Numbered from the stretch's first letter, positions 42,880 through 53,693 are shown. The stretch: 64,000 nucleotides of DNA from Lachnospiraceae bacterium (GCA_900770345.1 CAAGKF010000073.1:1-64000), one strand, 5' to 3'. The notes: generated from the letters alone by a model not told the origin. Made by a program: numbers and translations.

Positions 42880-44202
42880 TTATTTTACAGCCACCGCTCT
42901 CTTTTCAAATCCCCGGAATCTGCCGGCAAAAACGACCGCACGGAAAAACCAGTCTATAAACATGCCATACCATACTCCCAGAATTCCGATATCCCACACG
43001 CATACAAACAGGTAGGCAAAGCCGATCCGGAAGGCCCACATGGAAAATACCGAAATCAGCATGGTGAATTTGGCGTCCATAGAGGCCCGCAGCGCATGAG
43101 GGATAACAAAGGCCACCGGCCATATAATCATGGCCGCGCTGTGAGCCCGGATCAGTCCCTGAGCCATAACGGCGGCTTCTGCAGACAGATTGTAGATGCT
43201 GACAAAAAATCCCGCTCCAAGGGCCATGGAAGTGCTGAGCACTGCCAGGATCCCGTAATCCAGTGCTACCAGCAATTTTGTGTATTTTTTGGCCTCCTTC
43301 ATCCTTCCGGCTCCCACACACTGACCCACAATGGTAATAAGCCCCAGTCCCAGCGCGTTTCCGGGAAGGTACAGGATCGTCACCAGATTGCTGGCCACTG
43401 CATAACTGGCAATGGAAGCAGTGCCCAGGGACGATACCAGACTCTGAAGTGAGATCTTTCCAAACTGGAAAATACCGCTTTCCAGCCCCGCCGGAACTCC
43501 GATGGACAGAATATTTTTTATCATTCTCCCCTCCGGCGCCAGATCCTTCAAGCTGCTGATGCGGATCGTATTGTTCCGGTTCTGGATCAGAACCAGCATC
43601 ATGCCTGCTGCGATCATACGGCTTATGAGGGTGGGAACCGCCACGCCGGCCACTCCCATTTTCAGGCCGAAAACGCAGACGGCATTACCCGCCACATTGA
43701 TTCCGTTCATGATGAAGGAGGTAAACATGGACACCCTGGAATTTCCCATGGAACGAAACAGAGCCGTACAGGCGTTATACAAGCCGATAAAGGGATAGGA
43801 TAAGGCAGTGATCCAGAAGTAGATCTGCGCATTATCCATGACCGCCTGCTCCACCTTTCCGAAGATAGCTCCGAGAAGATGACGGTTTCCCAGAAGCGCG
43901 ACCGCCGTAATTCCCAGAGACAGCGCCAGTGTGGACGTTACCAGCTGCCCTGCCGCCTTTCCGGCATTTTCCGGCTGCTGTTTTCCCAGATACTGGGCAG
44001 ATATTACGGCTCCTCCCGTTGCCAGCGCCCCCATGATCTGAATAATAAGAATGCTGATCGAATCAACCAGTGCCACCCCCGAAACAGCCGTTTCCCCTAC
44101 GGCCGCTACCATAGCTACATCCACCATTCCCACCAGCACCGTCATCACCTGTTCGATGATCAGCGGTGCCAGCAGCTTGATCAGCTGTTTTCTGGTAAAC
44201 AT
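42880..44202 (-). CDS. MATE-family efflux transporter
   Basis: A 440-residue inner-membrane protein with about twelve helices in two homologous halves, the pattern of MATE cation-coupled drug/metabolite exporters. Typical stretches are PLIIEQVMTVLVGMVDVAMV near the start and GNALGLGLITIVGQCVGAGR in the second half. It is read with the M18 aminopeptidase gene, 21 bp upstream. Substrate unknown. Confidence 0.92.
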   Translation of the reverse strand: MFTRKQLIKLLAPLIIEQVMTVLVGMVDVAMVAAVGETAVSGVALVDSISILIIQIMGALATGGAVISAQYLGKQQPENAGKAAGQLVTSTLALSLGITAVALLGNRHLLGAIFGKVEQAVMDNAQIYFWITALSYPFIGLYNACTALFRSMGNSRVSMFTSFIMNGINVAGNAVCVFGLKMGVAGVAVPTLISRMIAAGMMLVLIQNRNNTIRISSLKDLAPEGRMIKNILSIGVPAGLESGIFQFGKISLQSLVSSLGTASIASYAVASNLVTILYLPGNALGLGLITIVGQCVGAGRMKEAKKYTKLLVALDYGILAVLSTSMALGAGFFVSIYNLSAEAAVMAQGLIRAHSAAMIIWPVAFVIPHALRASMDAKFTMLISVFSMWAFRIGFAYLFVCVWDIGILGVWYGMFIDWFFRAVVFAGRFRGFEKRAVAVK

Positions 44203-44223
44203 TTGTATCTGTCCTCTTTCCTC

Positions 44224-45561
44224 TTATAAAATCTCGTAATTTCCCTGGCCCAGAGCCCTGGTGCAGGAACCAAAAAACAGCCCCGCCACACGGATCAGGT
44301 CGCAGGTATCATAAATTCCCGCCGTTTCATAGGGAGAATGCATCGCCAGCTGCGGAAGTCCGATATCCACCGTATTTAATGAAACATGGGCGTTGGACAG
44401 ATTTCCAAGAGTAGAACCGCCAGCAATATCGGAGCGGTTGGCAAAGGTCTGATAAGAAACCCCCGCCCTCCTGCACAGCGTTTTAAACAGGGCCGCCGAT
44501 ACGGCATCTGTAGTATACTTCTGATTGGCGTTGTATTTTATGACGATCCCCTGATTCATATAGGGCCGGTTGGTGGGATCCGCCTTATCCGACTTATTGG
44601 GATGGACTGCATGGGCATTGTCCGCCGAGATCATAAAGCTTGAGGCAAGTGCCATCAGATATTCTTCCTCACTGCGGCCTGCCGCCTGATTGATCCGGCG
44701 CAGGGTATCCTCCAGAAATGTGGAATCCGCTCCCTGTTTTGTGAGACTTCCCACCTCTTCATTGTCAAATACGGCATGAACGGGAACACACTCCGGATGA
44801 CTGCCCGTTAAAAAGCCCTTCAGAGACGCAAAAGCACACTGCAGATCATCCAGACGGCCGCAGGATACAAACTCCTCCGAACCTCCCCAGATGCTTCCCG
44901 GCATTCTGTTGTACAGAAACAGGTCATGGCTCAGAATATCCTCCGCCTTCACCCCGGCGCTTTCCGCCACTGTTCTCAGGAAGGTTCCCTTGTCCTCTGC
45001 TCCTCCGTAGAGAGGAAGCATATCCACCTGGGGATTATATTTGTATCCGTCATTGACCTCCCGGTTCATATGGATCGCTAGATTGGGAATCATCACCAGA
45101 TCCCGATCCACCTTCACCAGCCTGGAGATCAGACGTCCGTTCTCCTCCACCACAAGTCTTCCTGCCACAGAAAGCGGACGGTCAAACCAGGGAGCACACA
45201 GCATGCCTCCGTATTTTTCCACATTCAGTCTGATGTACTGTCCCTCCGACTCCATTTCCGGATTCTCCTTGATCTTAAAGGTGGGCGAATCACTGTGGCT
45301 GGAAAGAATATGGAAGCTGTTAAACTTCCCGGAAGGCAGGCGGAAAGCGATCAGAGAGGACTGGTTTCTCACCACATAATAGTTTCCCCCTTCTTTCAGC
45401 TTCCAGGCTTCCTCCTCGCGAAGCTCTTCAAAGCCCTCCCTTTCCAGGATCTGTGCCATATTGGCCACAGCATGGAAACAGGTGGGACTCTTCTCCAGAA
45501 AATCAATTAATTCCTCTGCCACTGAACGGCAGGCAGCTCTGTCTCTGTCCATATGTTGCAA
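44224..45561 (-). CDS. apeB: M18-family aminopeptidase
   Basis: A zinc aminopeptidase, likely removing N-terminal acidic residues from peptides in the cytoplasm. Family motifs include SPTCFHAVANMA at the start, the metal-site HSDSPTFKIK, VFDNEEVGSLTKQGADSTF, SADNAHAVHPN, and the C-terminal MHSPYETAGIYD. The first codon is either TTG 45561, four bases after GGAG, or ATG 45552, which is further; this is unresolved. It may share a transcript with the MATE gene. Confidence 0.93.
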   Translation of the reverse strand: MQHMDRDRAACRSVAEELIDFLEKSPTCFHAVANMAQILEREGFEELREEEAWKLKEGGNYYVVRNQSSLIAFRLPSGKFNSFHILSSHSDSPTFKIKENPEMESEGQYIRLNVEKYGGMLCAPWFDRPLSVAGRLVVEENGRLISRLVKVDRDLVMIPNLAIHMNREVNDGYKYNPQVDMLPLYGGAEDKGTFLRTVAESAGVKAEDILSHDLFLYNRMPGSIWGGSEEFVSCGRLDDLQCAFASLKGFLTGSHPECVPVHAVFDNEEVGSLTKQGADSTFLEDTLRRINQAAGRSEEEYLMALASSFMISADNAHAVHPNKSDKADPTNRPYMNQGIVIKYNANQKYTTDAVSAALFKTLCRRAGVSYQTFANRSDIAGGSTLGNLSNAHVSLNTVDIGLPQLAMHSPYETAGIYDTCDLIRVAGLFFGSCTRALGQGNYEIL

Positions 45562-45641
45562 TTATCTCCTTTCCAGTCTGTTGTTCTCACTGTACCCCCA
45601 GAGAACAGAGGGATACCCGTTTTATCCGCTGAGAGTAACGT

Positions 45642-47072
45642 TTATTTATCCTTCAGATGATTTACTGCCTGGGAAAGCTTCATGCTGTTGGAACCCTTAA
45701 ACAGCACGCAGTCCCCTTCCCTCAGATTCCGATCCAGCCACTTGTTGACTTCTTCCAGACTGTCACAGTATATCGGAGCCCGAAGAGAATCCCCCTCTTC
45801 CATTCCCCGACCGATCTCTCTCGCCAGCTCTCCCAGCAGAACCACCTGATCCGCCGGATGAGCCCTCAGATAGGCACCGATCTCATAATGAAATCCGGGT
45901 GAATCCGGTCCCAGCTCCTTCATATCAGCCAGAACCGCGATCTTCCGACTGCTGCCCTCAATAGAGTTCAGCACCTCCAGACCTGCCTTCATGGAGGCCG
46001 GACTGGCATTGTAGCTGTCATCGATCACCTGGATCCCCTTTATCTGAAACATCTGCTGGCGCCCTCTGTAGCCTTCAAACTCCGCCAGCTTTGCTGCAGC
46101 CCTGTCCATGGAGATCCCGTATGTATGAGCCACCGCCAGAGCAGCCAGAGCATTGCTGACCATATGCCGTCCCATTACACGTAGCCGCACAGATGTCCTC
46201 TCCTCCTTATGAACAGCTGTAAATACAGGGTAGCCGTTTTCCAGATGCAGGTTCTCTCCCCGGTAATCACAGTTCTCTTCCAGACCGTAAAACACAGTCC
46301 GGCGGCCGTCCTCCGGCCTTACCTGACTCAGCAGGGGATCATCCCCGTTTAAAAACAGGCATCCGCCAGGATCCATACCGTCCTGAATATGCAGCTTTTC
46401 CTTTAAAATGTTTTCCTGAGAGCCCAACTGCTCAATATGGGCAACGCCGATGTTGGTCATAACGGCACAGCTTACCCGGGCCACCCGGGCAATTCTGGTC
46501 ATCTCCCCCGGCTCACTCATGCCCAGCTCAATGACGCCGATCCCCGCGTCCTCCGGTATCTCAGAAATGGTAATGGGAACGCCCACCTGACTGTTGCTGT
46601 TTCCCGGCGTTTTATATACATTGTAACCGGCGCTCAGTGCGGCAGCCACCATCTCCCTGGTGGTAGTCTTTCCCACACTCCCCGTAATTCCCACAAGAGG
46701 CAGTGACAGGCGTCCTCTCAAAAAGCTTCCGAAGGCCTGAAGAGCGGCTTTTGTATCTTCCACCTGAATCCAGGCAGCTTTCAGAGCCTTCTCACCGGCC
46801 TCTGCATCTTCTCCCGCCTGAATCCGTACAGCCTCCCTCACCTCTTCCTCTGTGTGATGGCGGCTGGTAAATACGGTGCAGGCTCCCTGCTTTACAGCCT
46901 GACAGATAAAGGAATGGGCATCCACCCTCTCTCCTATGACAGGTACAAACAGATCGTCACCCTTCATATTCCTGGAATCCAGACTGATATGCCGGATGGG
47001 CGTGTCTGCAGAACCCAGAAGTATTCTTCCTCCCGATGCTTTTGCTGCATCTGCTGCTGTGATATGTTCCAT
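45642..47072 (-). CDS. murF: UDP-MurNAc-tripeptide:D-Ala-D-Ala ligase
   Basis: Adds D-Ala-D-Ala to the peptidoglycan precursor in the cytoplasm. The 476 residues contain the ATP motif GITGSVGKTTTREMV, GVIELGMSEPGEM and DDSYNASPASMKAGLEVL. It lies two bases after murE, so two successive wall ligases are made together. Confidence 0.95.
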   Translation of the reverse strand: MEHITAADAAKASGGRILLGSADTPIRHISLDSRNMKGDDLFVPVIGERVDAHSFICQAVKQGACTVFTSRHHTEEEVREAVRIQAGEDAEAGEKALKAAWIQVEDTKAALQAFGSFLRGRLSLPLVGITGSVGKTTTREMVAAALSAGYNVYKTPGNSNSQVGVPITISEIPEDAGIGVIELGMSEPGEMTRIARVARVSCAVMTNIGVAHIEQLGSQENILKEKLHIQDGMDPGGCLFLNGDDPLLSQVRPEDGRRTVFYGLEENCDYRGENLHLENGYPVFTAVHKEERTSVRLRVMGRHMVSNALAALAVAHTYGISMDRAAAKLAEFEGYRGRQQMFQIKGIQVIDDSYNASPASMKAGLEVLNSIEGSSRKIAVLADMKELGPDSPGFHYEIGAYLRAHPADQVVLLGELAREIGRGMEEGDSLRAPIYCDSLEEVNKWLDRNLREGDCVLFKGSNSMKLSQAVNHLKDK

Positions 47073-47074
47073 GA

Positions 47075-48625
47075 TCAGCCTTCAACCTCCAGTTTCTTTA
47101 CAACCTCTTCAATGACCTCCCGGTCCAGGAAATGATGACGGACTCCATTAATCTCCTGATAATCCTCATGGCCCTTTCCGATCACTGCCACCATATCTCC
47201 CGGCTGGGCATGAACAATACTGTACTCTATGGCTTCCCGACGGTCCGGAATCTCAATAAATGCTCCGCCGGTCTTCTCAATACTGCCGCGGATATCGGCG
47301 ATGATATCCTCCACCTTCTCGTAACGGGAGTTATCCGCAGTCAGGATGCACAGGTCTGCCATCCTGCCGCCGATGTCTCCCATGGAATAGCGCCGGTCTT
47401 TTGAGCGGTTTCCTCCGCAGCCAAAAACACATACCAGCCTCTTCGGATGATACCGGCGCAGAGTCGAGAGAAGGCTTTCCATGCTGACTGCATTGTGGGC
47501 ATAATCCACAATCACGGTGCAGCGGGCGGAGGTATAAACGATCTCCATCCTGCCGTTGACCCGGATATGCTCCAGCGCATGACTGATACGCTCTTCAGGA
47601 AGCCTCAGAAAACTGCACAGACTGACTGCAGCCAGCGCATTGCTCACGTTAAAGAGGCCCGGAATGCCCAGACGTACCTTCATCGCACAGCGGCCGGACA
47701 GTTCAAACTCCGTCCCCACAAAATCCGGCTCGGAAATATAGCGTATGCCAGATGCCTGAAAGTCAGCTGCTCTTTCCTGGCGTCCTGCATCCCAAGCTGC
47801 ATCTGAAGCCGTGCCTGCATCATCCACACGATACGTATAAAGCTCACAGGAAGCATCTTTGACAATCTCCTCAAAGTGGCTGTCATCCCTGTTTACCAGA
47901 CCCACACGGCACATGCTTAAAAGACGGGATTTGCAGTAAAGGTACTCCTCAAAATCCGCATGCTCATCGGGACCGATGTGATCCGGAGAGATATTGGTAA
48001 AAATGCCGTAATCAAAGAAAATGCCGTCTACCCGGTGCATTTTGATGCCCTGGGAGGAAACCTCCATAATGGCATGCGTACAGCCGGCCTCGGCCATTTT
48101 CGCAAAGGACCGGTGCAGCTCATAGGATTCCGGCGTTGTATTCATAGTAGGAGTGACCTGATCACCGATCACCGTTCCTGTGGTTCCGATGAGACCTGTT
48201 TTGCAGCCTGACGCCTCCAGAATAGCCTTGATCATGTGGGTGGTAGTGGTTTTGCCCTTGGTTCCCGTGACACCGATCATCACCATCTTTCCGGCAGGAT
48301 AGCCGAAACGTGCCGCAGACAGAAGAGCCAGGCCTCTCCGCCCGTCAGACGTCTTAAGAACAGTCACCTCTGCAAGCTCTTCCTCCGGCAGACCGGAAGC
48401 GGCAAGCTCTTCTGTGATGTCCCGTTCCGTAAGCAGAACTCTTACTCCGGCTTTCAGTACATCGGGCACAAATCTGTGGGAATCCACCCGGGTTCCCGCC
48501 ATACAAATAAACAGAGCGCCGGGAATCGCCTTTCTGGAGTCATAAACCACCTCACTGACCTCTGCATCCAGACTCCCCTGAACCAGCTCATAATCCAGCT
48601 CTGTCAACCAATCCTTTAATACCAT
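47075..48625 (-). CDS. murE: UDP-MurNAc-dipeptide:diaminopimelate (or lysine) ligase
   Basis: Adds the third amino acid to the precursor peptide. The 516 residues have GVTGTKGKTTTTHMI, the MEVSSQG motif and CVFGCGGNRSKDRR. The substrate motif, DNPR in diaminopimelate-specific enzymes, reads DNSR here (ILTADNSRYEK). Arg is kept, which favours diaminopimelate. There is an insertion around AASDAAWDAGRQERAADF in the middle domain. The ATG follows AAAGGA. Confidence 0.94.
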   Translation of the reverse strand: MVLKDWLTELDYELVQGSLDAEVSEVVYDSRKAIPGALFICMAGTRVDSHRFVPDVLKAGVRVLLTERDITEELAASGLPEEELAEVTVLKTSDGRRGLALLSAARFGYPAGKMVMIGVTGTKGKTTTTHMIKAILEASGCKTGLIGTTGTVIGDQVTPTMNTTPESYELHRSFAKMAEAGCTHAIMEVSSQGIKMHRVDGIFFDYGIFTNISPDHIGPDEHADFEEYLYCKSRLLSMCRVGLVNRDDSHFEEIVKDASCELYTYRVDDAGTASDAAWDAGRQERAADFQASGIRYISEPDFVGTEFELSGRCAMKVRLGIPGLFNVSNALAAVSLCSFLRLPEERISHALEHIRVNGRMEIVYTSARCTVIVDYAHNAVSMESLLSTLRRYHPKRLVCVFGCGGNRSKDRRYSMGDIGGRMADLCILTADNSRYEKVEDIIADIRGSIEKTGGAFIEIPDRREAIEYSIVHAQPGDMVAVIGKGHEDYQEINGVRHHFLDREVIEEVVKKLEVEG

Positions 48626-48688
48626 ATGTTATCCTTTCTCCAACTGGTCTCTGCCGCATATAAGACTCTGTTTTCGCGGCAGTCAGCA

Positions 48689-48745
48689 GACGGCGGCCCG
48701 AAGGCCGCCGTCCCTCTTCTTTCATGCAGTCCGGCAAAAGGCCGG
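48689..48745 (-). terminator. Two hairpins between fhs and murE
   Basis: A perfect 10-bp stem GACGGCGGCC/GGCCGCCGTC with a UUCG loop on the minus strand (48689-48712) is preceded by a 5-bp CCGGC/GCCGG hairpin (48731-48745). There is no T-run after the large stem. Likely the end of the fhs transcript or a block against RNA decay. Confidence 0.6.
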
Positions 48746-48760
48746 AAGCACATTCTCTTT

Positions 48761-50431
48761 TCAGAACAGTCCGGTAATGCGTCCGCTGGCATCCACATCA
48801 ATATTCTCGGCAGCCGGTTTCTTCGGAAGTCCCGGCATGGTCATGATGGAGCCCGTAAGAGCTACCACAAAGCCTGCGCCCGCGGAAACATAGGCGTCTC
48901 TCACATTGATGGTAAAACCGGAGGGACGTCCCAGCTTTGTCTGATCGTCAGACAGGGAATACTGAGTCTTGGCCATGCAGACAGGCAGATTTCCGAAGCC
49001 CATTTCCTCAATGCGCTTCAATGCCTTGGAGGCAGCCGGTGTATAAGAAACGTCATCAGCACCGTAGATCTCAGTGGCGATGGTCTTTATCTTATCCTTT
49101 AATGCCATCTCATCCGGATAGAGCACATGGAAGCCGCTGGGCTTGCGCTCCAGAGTATTCAATACCTTCTCTGCCAGAGCGATTCCGCCCTCGCCGCCCT
49201 TTGCCCATACCTCGGACAGGGCGAATTCACAGCCTCTCTCCTCACAGAAACGCTTGATATAAGCATATTCTGCCGGTGTATCGGTTATGAAGGAATTCAG
49301 CGTTACAACTACGGGAACATCATATTTCTGGATATTCTCAATGTGCTTCTCCAGATTGACGATACCTCTCTTTAATGCCTCCAGATTTTCCTCTGAAAGC
49401 TGATCCTTGGGCACTCCGCCATTGTACTTTAAGGCTCTTACGGTAGCTACCAGAACTACAGCATCCGGCTTCAGCCCAGCCATACGGCACTTGATATCCA
49501 GGAATTTCTCTGCACCCAGGTCCGCGCCGAAGCCGGCCTCTGTTACCACGATATCGCAGAGCTTTAAGGCTGTTCTCGTCGCTCTCACGCTGTTGCAGCC
49601 GTGAGCGATGTTGGCGAAGGGGCCTCCGTGCACCAGAGCACCCGTATGCTCCAGCGTCTGGATCAGATTTGGCTTTAAGGCATCCTTTAAAAGAGCAGCC
49701 ATGGAGCCGGTAGCGTGAAGGTCATCGGCAGTTACAGGCTCTCCCGCAAAATTGTAGGCAACAATGATCCTGCCCAGGCGGGCCTTCAGATCCTCCATAT
49801 TGTCTGCCAGACACAAAATGGCCATGATCTCGGAGGCTACTGTAATAACAAAGTGATCCTCTCTCACCATACCGTCTGCCTTGGCTCCCAGACCAATGAC
49901 AATATTTCTCAGAGCACGGTCATTCATATCCTCACAGCGTTTCCAGAGTACCTGTCTGGGGTCGATCCCCAGAGCATTGCCCTGCTGGATATGGTTGTCA
50001 AGAAGAGCTGCCAGCAGATTGTTGGCAGACGTGATCGCATGAAAATCACCGGTAAAATGAAGGTTTAAATCCTCCATAGGAACTACCTGGGCATAGCCGC
50101 CGCCGGCAGCGCCGCCCTTGATGCCGAAGCAGGGCCCTAAAGAAGGTTCACGAAGCGCAATGATCGCGTTCTTTCCCATCCTTCCGAAGGCCTCTCCCAG
50201 ACCTACTGTAGTTGTTGTCTTTCCCTCACCTGCCGGAGTCGGGTTGATGGCTGTCACCAGAACCAGCTTGCCGTCCGGTCTGTCCTTGATTTTTTCCCAC
50301 AGCTCATCGGTCAGCTTCGCTTTATACTTTCCGTAAAGCTCCAGATCATCCTCTTCGATTCCGTAAGCCGCAGCCACCTCTTTGATCGGCTGCATTACCG
50401 CCTCCTGAGCGATCTCAATATCTGATTTCAT
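48761..50431 (-). CDS. fhs: Formate-tetrahydrofolate ligase
   Basis: Makes 10-formyl-THF from formate, THF and ATP, feeding purine synthesis, formyl-Met-tRNA and, in acetogens, the methyl branch of the Wood-Ljungdahl pathway. The 556 residues contain [55 protein letters not shown] (split here only by family blocks) and [24 protein letters not shown] 50431 is nine bases after GGAGG and preferred to ATG 50440. No other one-carbon genes adjoin it. Confidence 0.96.
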   Translation of the reverse strand: MKSDIEIAQEAVMQPIKEVAAAYGIEEDDLELYGKYKAKLTDELWEKIKDRPDGKLVLVTAINPTPAGEGKTTTTVGLGEAFGRMGKNAIIALREPSLGPCFGIKGGAAGGGYAQVVPMEDLNLHFTGDFHAITSANNLLAALLDNHIQQGNALGIDPRQVLWKRCEDMNDRALRNIVIGLGAKADGMVREDHFVITVASEIMAILCLADNMEDLKARLGRIIVAYNFAGEPVTADDLHATGSMAALLKDALKPNLIQTLEHTGALVHGGPFANIAHGCNSVRATRTALKLCDIVVTEAGFGADLGAEKFLDIKCRMAGLKPDAVVLVATVRALKYNGGVPKDQLSEENLEALKRGIVNLEKHIENIQKYDVPVVVTLNSFITDTPAEYAYIKRFCEERGCEFALSEVWAKGGEGGIALAEKVLNTLERKPSGFHVLYPDEMALKDKIKTIATEIYGADDVSYTPAASKALKRIEEMGFGNLPVCMAKTQYSLSDDQTKLGRPSGFTINVRDAYVSAGAGFVVALTGSIMTMPGLPKKPAAENIDVDASGRITGLF

Positions 50432-50470
50432 GAGTCTCATCCTCCTTGTATTTTATATGAAGGGCCAATA

Positions 50471-53400
50471 TTACCGGCCCTGTTCCAGCATTTCTTCAAA
50501 CTGCTCCATACTCATAAGCACTTTTCTGGGCTTGGTTCCTTCCTCCTCACCCACGACGCCGGCCTCCGCCAGCTGGTCCATAATACGGGCAGCCCTGTTA
50601 AAGCCGATCTTAAACATTCTCTGGAGCATGCCGATGGATGCCTTGTCCTTTTCTATGATAAACTGTCCCGCCTGAACAAAATATTCATCGCGGCTGGACG
50701 AACCGGAACCGCTGTCAGAGGAAGCGCCGGCAAGGCGGCTCTCCACCTCAGGACTGTAGTCTGCGGACATTCCCTGCTCCGTCAGGAATTCTACCACGCG
50801 GCCCACCTCTTCATCCGAGACAAAGGCCCCCTGAACACGCTGAGGCTTCGGAAAGCCTGCCGGATAAAAGAGCATATCGCCCTTTCCCAGAAGCTTTTCC
50901 GCACCGTTCATATCGATAATGGTCCTGGAATCCACGCCGGAGGAAACCGCAAAGGCGATCCGGGACGGCACATTGGCCTTGATCAGTCCGGTGATAACGT
51001 TGACGGACGGTCTCTGGGTAGCGATCACAAGATGAATGCCTGCCGCACGGGCCAGCTGAGCCAGACGGCAGATCGCATCCTCCACCTCACCGGGCGCCAC
51101 CATCATCAGGTCTGCCAGCTCGTCGATAATGATGACGATCTGCGGCAGCTTCACCGGCTTTTTCTCATCCTCGATATCTCCCAGCTTCTCAACCCGCTCG
51201 TTGTATCCCTTCACATCTCTCACATTGCATTCCGCAAATTTCTTGTAGCGGTCCATCATCTCCGCCACAGCCCAGTTGAGAGCTCCGGAGGCCTTCTTGG
51301 GATCGGTTACCACCGGTATCAGCAGATGAGGAATGCCGTTGTACACGCTCAGCTCCACCACCTTGGGGTCCACCATGATCAGCCGCACATCATCCGGTTT
51401 GGATTTAAAAATAATGCTCATAATCAGAGTATTGATGCAGACCGATTTTCCGGAGCCGGTAGCTCCGGCGATCAGCAGATGAGGCATCTTGGCGATATCC
51501 GTCACCACCACCTGACCGCCGATATCCTTTCCTACAGCAAAGGCCAGACGGGATTTGTGGTTTATAAATGCCTCCGATTCCAGAAGCTCTCTCAGATATA
51601 CCGTATTATTCTCCTTATTGGGAACCTCTATGCCTACGGCGGATTTCCCCGGTATGGGCGCTTCGATCCGGATATCTGCTGCTGCAAGGCTCAGCTTGAT
51701 ATCATCCGCCAGCGTCACGATCTTGCTGACCTTTACTCCCTGCTCGGGCAAAAGCTCATAGCGGGTAACAGAAGGGCCGCAGCTGATATTGGTCACTGTC
51801 ACACCCACACCGAAATTATGAAGTGTCTGCTGCAGCTTGATAGCCGTAGCCTTGTATTCATCCTGAGAAAAACCGCCTGCAGGCCTTGCAGGCTTTTTAA
51901 GAAGGGAAACCGGCGGAAATACATATTCTTTCTTTACGGCCTCTTCCTTCTCCTTTATCTCTTCCGCTACGGAAACCTCATTATCCGCAGCAGCCTCGCT
52001 GCGCTTCTTTTCGATCTTCTTCTGAAGCAGCTCCGTTTCCGTCTCTATCACCTTGCCGGAAGCGGTCACCACCCTTTTCGGCTCCTCAGGCACAAATACA
52101 CTGTCATAATTGATCCCCTGCTCCGAGGGATCATTCCTGTATGCAGTATTGATGCCGGCATTGCCGCCGTATGTATCATCGATTCGGGCATCCCATTTGT
52201 TCTCCTGCTCATCGGAAGGTTCCTGAACAAACAGCGGATCGGACGCCGAAGCTTTCCCGGGCGCAGATACTGTTTTGGAAACCGGAGGTGTTTCAGATGC
52301 TGTAGCTGTTTCGGAAGCCACCTCCTCCCAGGGCACCTCCTCATCCTTCTTTCCCGACACCGGAAGGGAAGCTGTCCTTAAATCTTCCTCAAAGCTTACC
52401 GGCCCGGACATCTCCATCTCCTCCAGGGTGCGGCTGTCACGGCTGGCCCGTATGGTCACATACTCCTCGCCGTCATGGACGCCGTCCTCATCCTCAAAGG
52501 TCATGCCGGTTACCACTGCCCTGCTGTCAGGACGCCGGTGCTTTTCAATGGACCGGGCAAGGGCGCCGGGATCGTCCTCCCCGTTTTCGTCCTTCGCATC
52601 CCATGAAGACTCCGCATCGTATCCCGGCGGCAGGCTGATATTTCCGCGGAACTGGTTCTGAAGCTCCTCATCCTCTTCCTGTTTTTTACCCGGTATTTTA
52701 TCCGGTATTCTATCCCTTTTCCGCAGATCCTTCTCCGGGATCTTACCTGTTCCTTCCTCCGGGATCTGCTCCAGCTCCGCCCCGAACTCCCGGTCAAATT
52801 CTTCTTCGTCATATTCCGCGGGAGCCGATAATCTGGTTGCCTCCAGATCGACGCCCCGGACCTTCTGTTCTTCCCGCAGACGCCGGCGCTCTTCCGTTTT
52901 CTGGGCATGAACCTCTCTGCGCCGGTCTATGTCCTCCCTGGCGTACTGATAGGCACGGTCTCCGCCCTTTCTCACCGCAGATATGAAGGAACGCTCCGTT
53001 ATGCACACCATACAGATAATAAAAAGCACAATCAATACCAGATAGGCTCCCGCCCGTCCCACTGCCATGATCAGAAGAGACGCCAGAACACCTCCCAGCC
53101 AGCCTCCTCCTGCTCCGTTTAACGAGGAACGGAGATAAAACTGCGACCAGCCGGCCTCCTCCGGAGTTCCGCCGAAAAGCAGATGCAGAAATCCGCAGAT
53201 CACAGGCACCAGTGCAATAACAGCAGCCAGCTTGACAACGGCCAGAACATTCCCCTGGTTGGAAAGATGAAAACAGGTGCCCACAAACAGCAGCACCGGA
53301 ACCAGATATCCCAGCATTCCAAACACACCCAGCTGTACACTGCGCAGGGCCTCACCCACAAAACCGCAGAGACGGAAATTGCTCAGAAAAAGAAGAATGG

Positions 53401-53620
53401 CAACAGCAAAAGAGCAGATAATGACAACTTCTGCTCTCATAAATCCCGTATTCTGTTCTTCCGGAATTTCCGGTTCCTTTGCCGCCCGCCCCCTGGAAGA
53501 GGTTCCTCCCCGGGAGGATGTATTGCTTTTAGAGGATGTACCGCTTTGGGACGATGTACTCCCCTTGGGTCTTCCCGGCTTTTTTGCACCGCTCTGCTGT
53601 CTCTTATTTGAATCAGCCAC
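50471..53620 (-). CDS. ftsK: FtsK/SpoIIIE-family DNA translocase
   Basis: A 1049-residue septal DNA pump for chromosome segregation in division or sporulation. The start is low-complexity and basic, then four helices occupy about 60-210. A very long charged linker runs to about 600, and the motor domain has Walker A GATGSGKSVCINTL near 718 and IIDELADLMM. A gamma winged helix closes the protein (SIGMLQRMFKIGFNRAARIMDQL). Translation starts with GTG 53620 after AGGAGG. The linker is longer than in Bacillus SpoIIIE. The gene is followed by fhs and preceded by tepA. Confidence 0.95.
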   Translation of the reverse strand: MADSNKRQQSGAKKPGRPKGSTSSQSGTSSKSNTSSRGGTSSRGRAAKEPEIPEEQNTGFMRAEVVIICSFAVAILLFLSNFRLCGFVGEALRSVQLGVFGMLGYLVPVLLFVGTCFHLSNQGNVLAVVKLAAVIALVPVICGFLHLLFGGTPEEAGWSQFYLRSSLNGAGGGWLGGVLASLLIMAVGRAGAYLVLIVLFIICMVCITERSFISAVRKGGDRAYQYAREDIDRRREVHAQKTEERRRLREEQKVRGVDLEATRLSAPAEYDEEEFDREFGAELEQIPEEGTGKIPEKDLRKRDRIPDKIPGKKQEEDEELQNQFRGNISLPPGYDAESSWDAKDENGEDDPGALARSIEKHRRPDSRAVVTGMTFEDEDGVHDGEEYVTIRASRDSRTLEEMEMSGPVSFEEDLRTASLPVSGKKDEEVPWEEVASETATASETPPVSKTVSAPGKASASDPLFVQEPSDEQENKWDARIDDTYGGNAGINTAYRNDPSEQGINYDSVFVPEEPKRVVTASGKVIETETELLQKKIEKKRSEAAADNEVSVAEEIKEKEEAVKKEYVFPPVSLLKKPARPAGGFSQDEYKATAIKLQQTLHNFGVGVTVTNISCGPSVTRYELLPEQGVKVSKIVTLADDIKLSLAAADIRIEAPIPGKSAVGIEVPNKENNTVYLRELLESEAFINHKSRLAFAVGKDIGGQVVVTDIAKMPHLLIAGATGSGKSVCINTLIMSIIFKSKPDDVRLIMVDPKVVELSVYNGIPHLLIPVVTDPKKASGALNWAVAEMMDRYKKFAECNVRDVKGYNERVEKLGDIEDEKKPVKLPQIVIIIDELADLMMVAPGEVEDAICRLAQLARAAGIHLVIATQRPSVNVITGLIKANVPSRIAFAVSSGVDSRTIIDMNGAEKLLGKGDMLFYPAGFPKPQRVQGAFVSDEEVGRVVEFLTEQGMSADYSPEVESRLAGASSDSGSGSSSRDEYFVQAGQFIIEKDKASIGMLQRMFKIGFNRAARIMDQLAEAGVVGEEEGTKPRKVLMSMEQFEEMLEQGR

Positions 53621-53693
53621 AACTACTGCCTCCTGTCGATCACTTACAAGCGAAGGCTCCTTTCATTTCCTGAAATTGAGCCCAGTAGTAAAT

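Noticed and set aside
51032..52381. 449-residue plus-strand open frame
   Set aside because: It lies wholly antisense to ftsK, has no ribosome site or domain likeness, and reflects codon bias of the real gene.
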